64,000 nucleotides of DNA from assembly GCA_018902385.1 (NCBI GenBank), contig JABSSW010000009.1, positions 682,001 through 746,000 of the forward strand, in the 5' to 3' direction. Under the pieces are notes generated by a model. The model saw only the letters and a program-made list of their open reading frames with translations. It was not told the origin of the DNA and did not search any database. The position numbers and the translations under genes are program-made. The DNA is from Physcia stellaris. Taxonomy: Eukaryota; Ascomycota; Lecanoromycetes; Caliciales; Physciaceae. Every line of letters begins with the position of its first letter. Within the stretch, counting starts at the first letter, position 1. Below, piece by piece: positions 11,587-23,130 of this stretch.

Positions 11587-14500
11587 CAAACGATATTTGA
11601 ATGTCAATTGAATTTAAAATCGAATCAAATCAAATACAAATTTGAAATTGAAAAATTGCATATTCAACGAACATTGATTTTTTTTATGTATGTACGTGCA
11701 GTTGTCGCACGTTTCAAATTGATTTCTGATTTGACGACATAAACGAAAAATCAATTGAATTTGATTTTGTTCAGTTTGAACGCAACGAATGCACGTTTGA
11801 ATTGCATTTCGATCAATCGTTTAAAAATTTGTTAAACGATCGATTTTTTTTCAAAAAAAAAACATGTTTATTTGAATAATCAAAACGTCGAATTGTTGCG
11901 ATTGATGAATGTTGTCGAAATCAATGCGATTGATGAAATGCAAAAAAACGATGTGTTTGTCGAAAACATTCGTGAGTTGCAATCGTTTCATTAATGTTAT
12001 GCGAATTTTGAATTGCAATATCATCATTGTCAATCAAATTATCATGATGATTTCAAAATTCAATTCACGACGTCGAAATCAACGTCGATGACATCGTCAT
12101 CGAACACGTTTGAATACACATTAAAAATTGCATATAATTTCGAATATCAATGATACATTTACAAATGATCAAAAAATTCGCGTTGCGCGACATGATTGTG
12201 ATATTAAAACGAAAAAAAAAATCGAAATTCAAATAAATAAAAATGATTTTGCAAACGACGTTAATGATAAATATGTGTTGATGAATGATTTTCACATCAA
12301 AACAATAGAATTATCGAATTCACAAAAACAGACAATATCGTTATACATTCGTAGTTTCGAAAAACAATAGTAAACAATATTCGATGAAATATGCAAATTT
12401 AATTTATATTTTTGTACAATTAATCTATATTGACAGATAGTTCTATTTACAACGAATTTTCTATCATTTGATTCGAATATGTCACGTGAAAACGAGTATT
12501 TTCGACGACGACGATGCTCGAAATGTCAATGATTAAAATCACGCAAAATTAAAAATCAATTTTTCGAATTCGTCATGAGAACAACGATATTGACACAATC
12601 AAATCGTTTCGAATAGAAATAGCAAACATTATTTGAATTGATGAACGATTGTGTACGTTTGTACAATTCATTTGTATCGACAAATAATTGTATGTTTGAA
12701 ACGTTGATAACAATCGTATCATTTTCGCTGTGCGAAATCGAATATTTTTCACGAAAACGATATTCAAAAAAACAATGACTAATATTTGATAAAAATTCAA
12801 AATGTTTAATTTTCAAACATCAATACAATGTCAAACAATATCGTCGAAATCACATCGTTTCGTATAAAAACAACAAACATTATTCGATCGAATAAACGAT
12901 TTTGTGTTTTTGTACAATTCATTTTTGTTGACAAATAGTTTTATTTCAAAAACATTGTTTATTTTTTGATTGTTTTCGTTGAACGATAACGAATGATTTC
13001 ACGAATATCAAAAACTGAATAGTTGCGAAAAATGATAAATTCACGATTTCGAACGAGAACATGATCACAATACAAAAACAACATGATTTTTAAATTCAAT
13101 GAAAATTGTTTTTAGTTTATTTCGAATCTGCTCGTGAACAAAATTTTCTATTTATATTATCGTTTATAGCAAATAAAAAAATCGAATCGATGCAAATTGC
13201 GAGAATTGCGATTGAAACATTGATTGTTGATTTTCATTTTTTTCTATCGTGAAAAATGAAAACGAAAAAAATTTGTTGATTGCGAAATTTTTTGCGATTG
13301 TGATTTTGATTTCATCGTCAACGAAACGTTAAACGTTAAAACGACTTTCTTTTTGCGTTTTTTGATATTTTTTTTTTCGATCGACACATTTTTGCTAATC
13401 AATCAAATTTCTCGTTGCTTTTTATGTTCTCGAATAAATTTTTCAATTTCAATTTTTTTTTCATTCGATGACTCGACAATTTTGTTTTTTTGCGAGTTTT
13501 CGCGTCAAAATCAACTCGTCATGCTATTCAAATTTCGTTGTTTGATTTTTTTTGATTTCGAAAATCGATACACATATTCACAATTTCATTTTGATACAAT
13601 TTTCTATTGAATCAATTTTTGCAATATCGCAACAGAGCATTTCGATTTGTCAAAAATTCGACGAATTGAATGATAATTCGCAAAAATCGATCAAAAAATA
13701 TGATCGATTCGAACATGAAAATATGAAAACTCGCATATATTTCTCGAGTTTTTTCATTTTTTCATAAAATCAATTTCTTTGTAAAATACGCATGAAAGAC
13801 AATGTCGAATTTTTTGAACTCGAAATAAAATCGATGTTTCGAAATATGATTCGAAATGCAAAATGAACAGCACATCGCGAATTTGATTAGTTTGTTTTTT
13901 TCATATTCGACGTAGATTTCGTCGTCGTATCGTTTTAATTCGCACAATTTATTGCAAAAAAAATTGATTAATTCGATGTATGTCGATATTTGTTTTTGAC
14001 GTTGTTGCGCATTGCGAGCAAACTTCGTCGTTTTGTTCATTGATTTGATTCGAGAATCAACAACGTTGCTTTGATCGAATTTATATTCGCTATCGTTTTG
14101 CTCGAATATGTAAATTTTCAGCAATGAATTTCGATTTTCTTTATTTTTTTTGATTTTCGATAGATCGATTTTGTCACAAATTCATCGAGAAATCAACAAA
14201 TAACAAAATTCAAAAAAAATTTGACGAGCGTTTCGATTTTTTTTTTGAATCAAAACGTGTTTGTTTTTAGAAATCATTCAATTACAAATGATTTTGATAT
14301 TTGAATTATTCGCGTTCAATTTATATGTTTCGTTAACGATCAAAAATCGAATTGATAAATCAAATTCAAAGAAATTCGTTTGATTCGATTTCTCGAACGT
14401 ATCAACAATTTTCTTTTTGTCGTTATCAATCATGTTCGCATGATACGTTGCTATTCAACGTTTGACGACGAAAAAATAATGTCATTCGAAAAATCAAACG

Positions 14501-14967
14501 TTGATTGCAAATTGAACGAAATTTTGAATGTTCGATTTATTGTCGAAATAGAAAATCGTTTTGAAAATGTTATAAAAATCAATCGTATGAATCGAAAAGA
14601 AACGACGAAAATTTTCGAATTCGTTTTGATTGTTTTCGATAAATATAATATGCATATTGATTTTCGATTTATCGATAAAAATTTTGATTATTCGACAATT
14701 TTCGAAGTCAACGTTTTTTTTCACGACGATCAGCGTATCTTTATTCAAAATAGCGAAAATGTCAAAATATGACACATTCGAAAAAAATCGATTTTTGAAC
14801 ACATGAAACTCGTTGAATTTTAAACGAAAATTTCGTCAATCATCAATCAAATGCAATTCATTTACGATCACAATTGTCAAACGTTCTCGAAATTTCGATT
14901 TTTTGCAAATGTTCTCATTGAATTCGATCGAGAATATGTATTCGAAATTGATAAACATTGTTCATTG
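11587..14967. other. AT-rich island, right of the retrotransposon
   Basis: AT-rich, with the same C-before-A/G bias as the left flank. Open frames at 12128-12370 (+), 13353-13610 (+), 13762-14124 (-) and 14380-14772 (+) encode Asn/Ile/Phe/Lys-rich peptides that I cannot place. The 14380-14772 product (130 aa) and the 13762-14124 product (120 aa) are the least low-complexity and may be relics of real genes or transposon proteins. No LTRs or terminal repeats were recognised here. Confidence 0.6.
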
Positions 14968-15405
14968 TCAACAAAAGTTTTGACAATCGATTGAAAATTT
15001 CGTATCATGAATGTACATTTCGACAACAATTTTTTGACGATTCAATTTGAATTTATGATTTTTATCATAGACGAAAAATCGAATTCGAGAAAATTTATTG
15101 ATTTTTTCGTATTGTTGTTTCGCAATGAATTTCAAAGACATCATTATCAACACGATGTTCGTATTGCGAGAATGTAACAAAAACAACATGTTGAAAATCA
15201 AATTTTTGTCGAAATTGATTTTCGTTATCAAAATTAAAAATTTTTGAAACACGCAACGACATGTATGATTTTTATTTGTTTTTTTTTTTTTGAAATCGAA
15301 TATTTCAAAAATACGAATAGCAATTTGATTTAAAATCATGTTTTCGAATTTCGTATTATTTGAAATCGAAAAAATTTTTGTTGAAAAATTGTGTTCATTC
15401 GTCAA
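14968..15405 (-). pseudogene. Possible RecQ/DEAD-like helicase relic
   Basis: The 145-aa reading includes NKNHTCRCVFQKFLILITKI, then DKNLIFNMLFLLHSRNTN and IVLIMMSLKFIAKQQYEKIN. This resembles the start of RecQ-like helicase domains in fungal repeats: a Walker A region (TG.GKSLIF) followed by IV..PL..L..DQ. The Gly and Ser of the P-loop would be lost (..FDKN..), as expected from G-to-A changes. It ends in TGA. The match is from memory and the sequence is heavily mutated, so the call is tentative; a random low-complexity frame is the alternative. Confidence 0.35.
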
Positions 15406-15734
15406 AAATTTCGTTCATTTTGTTTCATTATCATAATCATTTTCATTTGATTTTTGTACATAAAAAATCGAAATTCACAAATCGCGATCGTGCGTATCAT
15501 TCGAAAATGTTGTATTCACGTTGAATGTTGTCAATGAATTTCATTGATTGAATGTAAAAATTCGAAAATTATGAAATGAATTGATCGTTTCAACAAACGT
15601 GTCGATGTTTATTGTGATATCGTGAAATCGTTTAAAAAATCGAGACGCGAAAATCATGATATATATCAAAAAAATCGATAATATTAAACATAAAATGAAA
15701 TTTTTTGATCAATTGCGCATTCGAGAATTGTTTT

Positions 15735-16150
15735 AAAATGATGATTTTGAAAATGAAACGAAATTTGTTTTCATTTTGTTTGCGATTCGTCAATTTCAAC
15801 AATCACGTTTTTTTAAAAAATATTTTTTGTGAAATTTTGTAATTCGATATCGAAATAATGATATTTTCGTTTTCAATTACTTGTAAATCGCGTGAAATGT
15901 TCAATAATGAATTGAACAAACGATTGAATTTGATGATTTATGATTTTGAAAATGTGACGAAATATGTTTGTCGCGTTGTTTTTTCGAATTTCGCAATTGA
16001 ATTGAACAACAATCACAATGTATTATGAAATTATTTCGTTAAAGCGTTGTAATTCGATATCGAATTAGCGATTTTTTCGTTTTCGATTAATTGTATTCGA
16101 CGTGAAATGTTCAAGAATGAATTTCGCAAAATGCTGAATTTGAATGATGA
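15735..16150 (+). repeat. 210-bp tandem duplication at the island edge
   Basis: A segment starting GTAATTCGATATCGAA at 15839 recurs at 16049 (GTAATTCGATATCGAAT). Similarity continues on both sides, for example CGTGAAATGTTCAA shortly after each copy and ATGATTTTGAAAATG before the first matching a similar stretch before the second. The period is 210 bp, with two diverged copies. The second copy ends close to the compositional boundary at about 16,160. Confidence 0.7.
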
Positions 16151-16160
16151 CGCGAAAATA

Positions 16161-16480
16161 AATACGGCTGTTTATTCGATTCTGAGTCCAAACGTGTAGA
16201 TAAGATGTCCGAGCTCTGACGACGCTATCGGCTACACGGCCCGAGACAAGAAAATGTCGAGTTGAGTGTCGGAGTACCCCACTAGCCCCACCTAGGCTTT
16301 AGCGTCGTTGCCCTGACTCAAGCCCAAGTCTTGGCAGTGTTTGTTTGCTCTTCAGCGCTTCGCCATCCTGGCATATATCCTCTCGTGCGATTCCAACGGA
16401 TATGAATATGCGAGAAGTATTGACGCGAAAAAAGCCAGAGTAGAAGACTCTGAGCTGTGACCCCGGAGGCTTTGCCCGCA
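16161..16480. other. Island boundary and short LTR-like relic upstream of the RanGTP-binding gene
   Basis: AT-rich DNA ends at about 16,160 and normal composition starts within a few bases. At 16206-16249 lies a G/C-rich segment whose last 21 bases (16229-16249, beginning CGGCTACACGGCCCGAG) are identical to 46941-46961 in the Trm7/Mak5 promoter. The preceding AAGATG.CCGAGC also matches. It is probably a fragment of a dispersed LTR. The rest should hold the promoter of the gene starting at 16481. Confidence 0.55.
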
Positions 16481-18971
16481 ATGGATATTCTTCTGGGCAA
16501 AGTCACCCAGCAGGCTATGAATTATGCTATTAGGTATCTAAAAGTGTTCATCGATGGTATCTTAATTTTCGCTGCTGATAGTACAGATCCGGTATAACAA
16601 TTACTGCTGGTTACGCTATTCGGCAGTCTTCAAGACTGCTCAAGGTAATCAAGGCACAGCTCGAGAGTAGTCTAGTCCTAATCTATGCGTAGACTGTCGA
16701 AGGTAGCGAGAAAGAGGAGCTACAAGACTTACAACAGCGACTGAACAGCAAGATCAGGGTTCGTATATGCTACCTTGACATTATACGCTCCACCACACCT
16801 GTAGCAATGGGATCTGGAACATGTCTACACGTGTCTCCTCCCTCATTGTTTGACTTTTCATTCTGAGACTCTTCTGACTTCTTTTGGTAGATCATATCTC
16901 CTGCTATTGATATGATAGAACTGATGTACGTAATATTTTTATAGACCTCTTAGAACTCTGTTCTAATCCCTTTCTCAGTTCTGCTCGGGGCAATACCTCT
17001 TTAGAGTCTGCTGTTTCTCTTACGAAAACTCTCCGCTGGGAGATACAATCCCTTGGGCAGCGTCTTGCGGCGGCGGCAAACGCCGAGGAGCTATCGCAGC
17101 GCGGAAGCTCAAAGGCGCAGAACAAACTTCAAAACCAGGCCGAGCTGAAGCGGATCATAATCGCAATCCGCAAACTGCTTAGTCAAATAGAGGACGCTGT
17201 TCCTCTCATAAACCTCGCTATTACAGCTTCGGGAGCCAGTCTATCATCAACTTTACCTTCTACCGTCTCTCCCTCCAGGCTGCTGCAGGCTAGCACCTTC
17301 CTGACAGCCGGGGATGCCCAGTATGGCATACCGCCTTTCCGACCTGTACAAATCGGACCAGGTTTCACCCTCTCGATGTACATGCTTTTTCTTGGACATG
17401 TCAGACCTCAGAATGAGGATGACGTAAGGCAGAGCACGTGGAAGGAAGTGATCCATAAAGCGCACGTCAAATTGATGAGAGTACCAATAGATGCAATATA
17501 CCAATCGCCAGGGTCTCAAAAGCCAAAACTCATCAGAAGCACTGATGGCAGTGATCATCGCCATGGTCAAGCTACTGAGGGCTACTTTCCGGATCAGCTT
17601 GACGGAGAAGGAAAAGCCGACGAGTATGCTTACCAATTGGTAATCATCGAAGATCTTGATGACGATCGTGTGCACACGTTTGACGATGATGAGGAACAAC
17701 CTGGACCGTGTGAAGAGGTAGAGCTTGCCGGGATTCGGGAAGCTATACCTATTCACGAGCTGTCCAAGATCTTCTACGCCGACACGGGTAAGATACTCAA
17801 TATTGGAAACGAAGGAGAGACAAACAGCCCAGTTTTATTGCTCAAACGCGACCTCAATGCTGTGCCCCCTCGGCGTATGATGGAACGTTATAGCGAAGAA
17901 GGCACAGAAGTACTTCATGGCAGCAACTTGAACGGGCCGGAAGCGTCATCGGCAAATGGCGACCATGAAAGTGCATCTCAGCTTATCTTGAGCCAAAATG
18001 AACAACAAGAATCTCCTCCGGCCTCAGAAACCTCGCAAGCTAAAGCCCTGATTTCTGCACCGAACCCCTGGCGTCTTCCAGCAGATCTCGACCCTGAATG
18101 GATTGCCTTCGAGGTGTATGCGGAATCACCAGACTCGGACGCTGAGTCCGAGGCCGAGACGTCCACCACCCAGCCCCCCAGAAAGCCATCCCGCACGCCG
18201 TCTCTCGACGCACAAGCAACGAGCGCCTTCTCCCGCCTTCAGCTGGCGAGCTCATCACCTCCATCACCCTATCGTCCTGCTAGCCCCGCTTACAGCCAAA
18301 CATCCACACAACCCCGCCTCCCAGCAATCCAGACCTCGCTCTCCCTTCTTGAGACTATCCTTCGCCTCCTGTCTCTACAGCAATTCCAACAACTGCCGCA
18401 CCTCTCCATTCCAGACGAGCTCCTCACTTTCTTCCTCTCTGAATCTGCATCTACGGGCTCAGACGGCGAGGATCGAAAGCGATTACGCAATGAAGCGCGG
18501 CGGCGCGTAGGCTTCGATCCATACGACGAAAGCCCCGTGAAGAGGCGCGGAGAGGAATACCAGTACCAGCGGCCGCAGAATGGAGATGGCTGGAGCAGCA
18601 GCGAGGGCTACGATGACTATGGAAATGGGAGTCCATCCCCTGCCGTTGCAGCGTACGAGGGCTACGGGATTCCAATCCGCTTTGATGAAGGCTATGAAAC
18701 CCATCCCTGGGGTAGCCGATCGCCAGCGCCAAGAGCTTCGCCTTCGCCGAAGACACCACCTCTGCTGCTGAAGGGGCAATCACCTAGAAGCTCGGCGGGT
18801 AGTAATAGCTCGCCTCTGAGATGGGCTGGACATAGAGCGATGGCAGGAGATAGGGAGGCGGGAAAGAGGGGGAGCCCGCTTGCGAGGCCAGCTACGGGGA
18901 GATCGGATGAGGGATTGGGGACGAGTCCTGGGAGTCCAGGAAAGGTAGAGGGTGAAGACGAAAAGAGATAG
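16481..18971 (+). CDS. RanGTP-binding protein (Yrb30-like)
   Basis: Five exons: 16481-16533, 16587-16644, 16693-16758, 16891-16925, 16979-18971 (2,205 nt, 734 aa). The start MDILLGKVTQQAMNYAIR, then SGITITAGYAIRQSSRLLK, and the run from ARGNTSLESAVSLTKTLRW to DPEWIAFEVYAE match the fungal Ran-binding family that includes yeast Yrb30, which binds Ran-GTP and takes part in nucleocytoplasmic transport. Conserved blocks include WKEVIHKAHVKLMRVP, YQLVIIEDLDDDRVHTFDDD and SPVLLLKRDLNAVPPRRMMER. The C-terminal 300 residues are Ser/Pro-rich and probably disordered. Splice sites were chosen because each restores the conserved reading. The first exon lies only about 320 bp from the AT-rich island, yet the gene shows no RIP-like damage. 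Confidence 0.85.
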
Positions 18972-19616
18972 CTCAGTGCCAATAAGTGGAGAGGAGAAAT
19001 GAGCTTTGGTTGTCACGAGCTGATGCTGGTTACGGCCTGTTGAACCAGGAGCGGCCCTTGGAGTCCGGATGTGGAATTAGATACCCAAATGTTGTTGCTT
19101 AGAATCGATTAATGCTCCTCCTCCTAACGTCGATGTGACTAAGAGCCTTATTCCTCAGTTGAAGACCTACATGCTGGACTGGTTTCTTTGCTCTCGAACC
19201 GCCAGTCATATCTCTCAGCTGTCATAATGCCTACGAGAGTGTTGAGCCAGACACTCTCCTGTAAAACTACTGTGCTAATTCGACAAACGCTCATAGGGTA
19301 CGTCAAGGTGTTTGCAGAACAACCGTTCCCCACCTGCGGCTATCATAAAGGATACAGGTGACTTGAGTCTTCCCCCTTTTCCCCCACTCCACAAAATCAG
19401 GCTTTTCCAACCAGTGACCACCGAAAGGCAGTAAATCCACCTTCATCGAAAAAACAGTCATCCTCCTTCCAAAAAGCCCAGTCATTGGAAGAGACAAATA
19501 GTATCCAACCGAGTACAGACCGCCAACACGAACCCTCGAGCGGGCATCTGGATTACTTTAATAACAGAGAAAACCGCTTCCCGAGGAAAGTTGTGGAACT
19601 GGGCTCTTTTTCCCCC
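18972..19616. other. Spacer between the RanGTP-binding gene and the BTB relic
   Basis: No supported gene. Minus-strand frames at 19148-19333 and 19303-19497 lack recognisable domains. The left part should hold the 3' end of the RanGTP-binding transcript. Confidence 0.6.
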
Positions 19617-20400
19617 TCAGGTGTCCGATTCGTGAGAAAATCCGACGGGCCCTCTCTTTGCTATCAAACACAAAACATTGCTTTCCAAGGAATCGCCAAT
19701 CAGCGAGCATAGCAGCCACACCACCTGATAGATGCTCTCAGTAAGCTTCCGTGAGCGGCGACGTTGTTCGTCTACCCAATTATAGATGGCTTCGAATATG
19801 TCCTCTTTGAAAGTGCGGCTTACGAGCATATGTTCATGAAGAGTGCTTAGAATAGCATTAGAACGCCAGTCTCTGCTGGCGGCATCGCTGCTCATCAAGC
19901 TGACCATACCCTATTTGGCTACAAGATTTTGAAGCTGAGACGGTTGAAGGATCGGATGGTCTAAATGTAGCGTACCTGCCGGGAGCTGAAGGTGTAGCCT
20001 TTTTGCATGTTGTCTTGAAACTTCTTCAGAGCTAGCTTTTGCAAGGCTGGGATTTTGAGGTTCTTATAATCGTTGATGTAGAATAAGGAGATATAAATAT
20101 CTAGGCCAGACATTCCCCTAATGTTGTTCCACAGGTCGCCGGGTAGAGCATCGGTCAAACCAGAGTACAGCCATTGCACCACGAGCTCGAAGGTCTCATG
20201 AGACTTGAGGTGCGTTACTAGATGATCAGCAAAGCCGTGTTGCGTATTCTACTCCTTTCAATGGTGTCAAGACGAGCTCTAAAGTTGGAAGAGTAGCGAC
20301 AAAGCAAAGCCTTGTGAATGTACCAACGCTGCGCGTCGTTTGGTAGAGTTGCTACAACGATCTCAGTATTGGTGAGACTGCTTGAGCATCGTCGGTCACG
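19617..20400 (-). pseudogene. BTB/POZ-domain protein, probably decayed
   Basis: Minus-strand pieces make up a fungal BTB protein. About 20400-20250 reads TEIVVATLPNDAQRWYIHKA and LLCRYSSNFRARLD. About 20250-19976 reads HETFELVVQWLYSG, then YISLFYINDYKNLKIPALQK and FQDNMQKGYTFSSRQ. After an intron (19911-19975, GTACGC...ATAG) exon 19910-19617 continues with TFKEDIFEAIYNWVDEQ. Pieces one and two are in different frames, joined at about 20245-20265 with no room for an intron, and no start codon in frame is visible upstream before a stop. This points to a frameshifted pseudogene. A sequencing indel plus an unseen first exon is the alternative. BTB proteins of this size are numerous and fast-evolving in filamentous fungi. 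Confidence 0.55.
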
Positions 20401-21242
20401 ACAAGAGAACGGAGGACGATGTCACAAGATACCTACAGAGCAAGTTCATGAGCAGTACGCCCAAGTCGAGCTATTTTGCAAGGCGTTGCGCGTTGTAATG
20501 TGTTATCAACCTATAATCTTTCGAGCTGAGGACTAGGTAGCTTTTACATGCTTGGAGGTTCTTCCTACGAGACAGAATGAATGAAGACAGAAAATAGAAA
20601 GCTATGTGTTGGAGCAGGGTTATACGACGCTTTAGAATATGACAAAATGGTTCACCAGGGCTAGGCCCAAATGCATTGCAATCTTTTCGTGTACACAAAA
20701 CGCAATCCATTCGGTTAGGAACCATCTGCATCAGCATCGGAGAGCTGAGAGATTACAATGACATACTGGGCATGGGTACAATATATATTAAGATCTAATT
20801 CTGCCTGAGCTTGTGCATGTGGCAAAGAGGGAAAATCAGTGGACGATTAGTAGGCATCAGTCGACAACAGAGCCTAGTTCTTGGAGAATATGGGGAACAT
20901 AATCCACTTATTGGTTGACCCCAGATTCCAACGTAACCTCGTACCACACCTTACAAGGGGGCTTTGATAGCTGCAGGCGCCTGTGCCAACCTGCTTTTCA
21001 ACAATTCAGTATGCACACATCCGGGGGCAAGAAGCAAACCAAAGTTTCAATTCACTGACAATTCCCAGTATCAAATGATGCCTCAGATGGCGGATGAACG
21101 CGAACTCTATCTTGAAACTGTTCCGCACAAGAATTTTGAGTCAGTACAAGTTCCAATGCTAAACAGCAGATCTCGAGCCGAGGAAAACCCTTGGTTAGGA
21201 TTCATAAGTCACAACTTGCAATGCTTCACCTGCGTGACCGCT
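20401..21242. other. Spacer without a supported gene
   Basis: Frames at 20318-20536 (+), 20471-20737 (-) and 20964-21380 (+) have no recognised domain; the last overlaps the 3' exon of the SPF30-like gene. The 3' end of that gene's transcript should lie just left of 21243. Confidence 0.55.
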
Positions 21243-22244
21243 TCAATATCCTTCCTCTTCCGCGCCTTGCTGGTAGATGTGGCGACTTCTCGAAGGGTCC
21301 TTCCGCATCTGTTGCCCCGAACCCGTGAAACCCACTGCGTACGGATTAGCACGTTTGAAAAGCGTAGAAGATTCACATAACATACCCCTCGCGTTTACGC
21401 CATCGGGTGTTCGAAACATGCTCTCCTTCTTTGCTGCCTTACCTGTTTTGCCCTTCGAGGAAAAGTCCTGCCATTTACTCTTCCCAGCCTCAAGCTCTTT
21501 GTTGGCTTTGACTTTTCGAGGCACTTTGGCCGGTCTCGTTGGCCCATCGCTGACTTTGCTGGGTTCCTTCTTAGCTTGGCTTGCAAGGTCAGGATTTATG
21601 TCCGCTGCCGCGGATATAACATTTGACTTGGCAGGTAACGTTGGTGTAGTCGGAGTGCCTGGCGTACCATCAGCCTTACGCTTTCTTGAATCGCTAGAAA
21701 TCGGCTTGATGTCGTGAGCAGATAATGTCTCTGTGTTCGAATATGATTTGAAGGTCACATGGTAGACAGGTTTGCTAGATGATCCGGTAATAGAAGTGAT
21801 TCGTGCTGGGTAGAACGACTTGTCGCCAGACACCCATTTGGCTAGAACATTATCGTTCACAGAGAAGGAGGTCGGTCCTTGGGGTTCTTCGGCAGGGCTC
21901 AACGGTGTTGCCGGTTTTCTGTATCCCGCCTGGAAAGCCGGGTGGTTTTCCTTGGACCACTTCTCTTTCACAAGAGGTGGAGATGGCTTGCTAGCCGGTG
22001 CTGATGCTGATGCGGGCTTTAGCTCTGCGATCGCGGTCTCGGTAAGGGTAATGACTTCTTCAAGTTCCGATTTGAGGTTTTGCAGCTCAGCATTCTCTGG
22101 GTCTGCTTGGAGACTGGACTGTACATTTTCGAGCTAGGTAAAGATGTCTGTAAGTGTGATGTCGCGATACAGAACAAACAGGCTGCTTACCTGGAGCTTG
22201 TACTCCTTCACTTCCACTTCTAGTACGGCAACCTCGTTGCTCAT
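21243..22244 (-). CDS. SPF30/SMNDC1-like Tudor-domain splicing factor
   Basis: Exons 22244-22191, 22133-21386 and 21334-21243 (894 nt, 297 aa). The N-terminus (MSNEVAVLEVEVKEYKLQ, then NAELQNLKSELEEVITL) is a short coiled coil. A single Tudor domain at about residues 110-165 reads FSVNDNVLAKWVSGDKSFYP ... YHVTFKSYSNTETL. The tail is basic and ends near FTGSGQQMRKDPSRSRHIYQ. SPF30 proteins bind symmetrically dimethylated arginine on Sm proteins and act in spliceosome assembly in the nucleus. The last intron (21335-21385) is 51 nt, a multiple of three and free of stops, so retention would insert 17 residues. The gene diverges from the AP-1-like factor. Confidence 0.82.
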
Positions 22245-23130
22245 AATCGCCAGCAGCTGACAGACGGACTCCCACCGAAGGTTTAATGCGTTTGTCTGAA
22301 GTAAGAAAACTAGGTGAATCGGATCTTTGCAGCGCGCAAAAAGAGTCACTAGAGAAAAGTAGAGTAGAGTAGAGAAAGAGTAAGTCGGCAGGCGGGCCGA
22401 CGATAGTATGATAGGGCGATATTGCCGCTAGCATTATCGTTCAAGGCGGGGTAATGCTAGGCCGAGACGCAGGCTGATTATCAATCAAACTTTGCGACTC
22501 ATACACCTCCCCTCAACCACCCAACCCCACGACGAAAGCGCTACCTAGTACTCCGTACCTGGCCTATGAAAACAGGCTGGAAAGATTGGAATTGTGAGAC
22601 CGGACCCTTGCTTCAAACGACCCCAGACTATCGCAGCAACCGTCCCACGCAGCTACTCCTCATCCCAGTATCAGACAGCTGCAATTGCGCCATTAATGCC
22701 ATCATTGGTCTAGAAGAGCTCTAGCCCAGTCCTGGTGGTTGCAGTCGAATCACTGTTCCTTGTCTCGGCTTTATCAGATCGATAGCTCCACGTGTTATCG
22801 CGAAAGAGTCGGTGTGCTTGGACCAGATCCTCGTCGGAAGCTTCAGGAGGAAGCGGCCTTGTCGATCCAGACTTGTTTCTCTGCCGCAGTCAAGCGTCAC
22901 TATCTGACTTCCTCAGCCCTCCTCTTTGCCTCATCACCCTTTTCTCCGCCCGAATTCGCTTTCGCATGTTCAACGATCGAGGTGACATCAAGCTGATCCC
23001 ACTGCTTAATCGCTGAGGGAATAGAAGGGATTTTCCACCGCGGGGCTATTCAATCCGCTCCTATCGATACCTAAGGATTTCAGGCAGACGCTTTTCCAGT
23101 CTCTCTAGCCCACGCTGCAGGGTTTCCTCT
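22245..23130. promoter_or_regulatory. Divergent spacer between SPF30-like and AP-1-like genes
   Basis: 886 bp separate the two start codons and should hold both promoters and a long 5' leader of the AP-1-like gene. Short + strand frames (for example 22739-22996) could act as upstream ORFs but cannot be told from chance. No binding site was assigned. Confidence 0.5.

Noticed and set aside
17253-17756. 167-codon minus-strand frame opposite the RanGTP-binding gene
   Set aside because: It is antisense to a conserved exon and has no domain.
20964-21380. 138-codon plus-strand frame
   Set aside because: Its right end overlaps the SPF30-like exon antisense, and it has no recognised domain.
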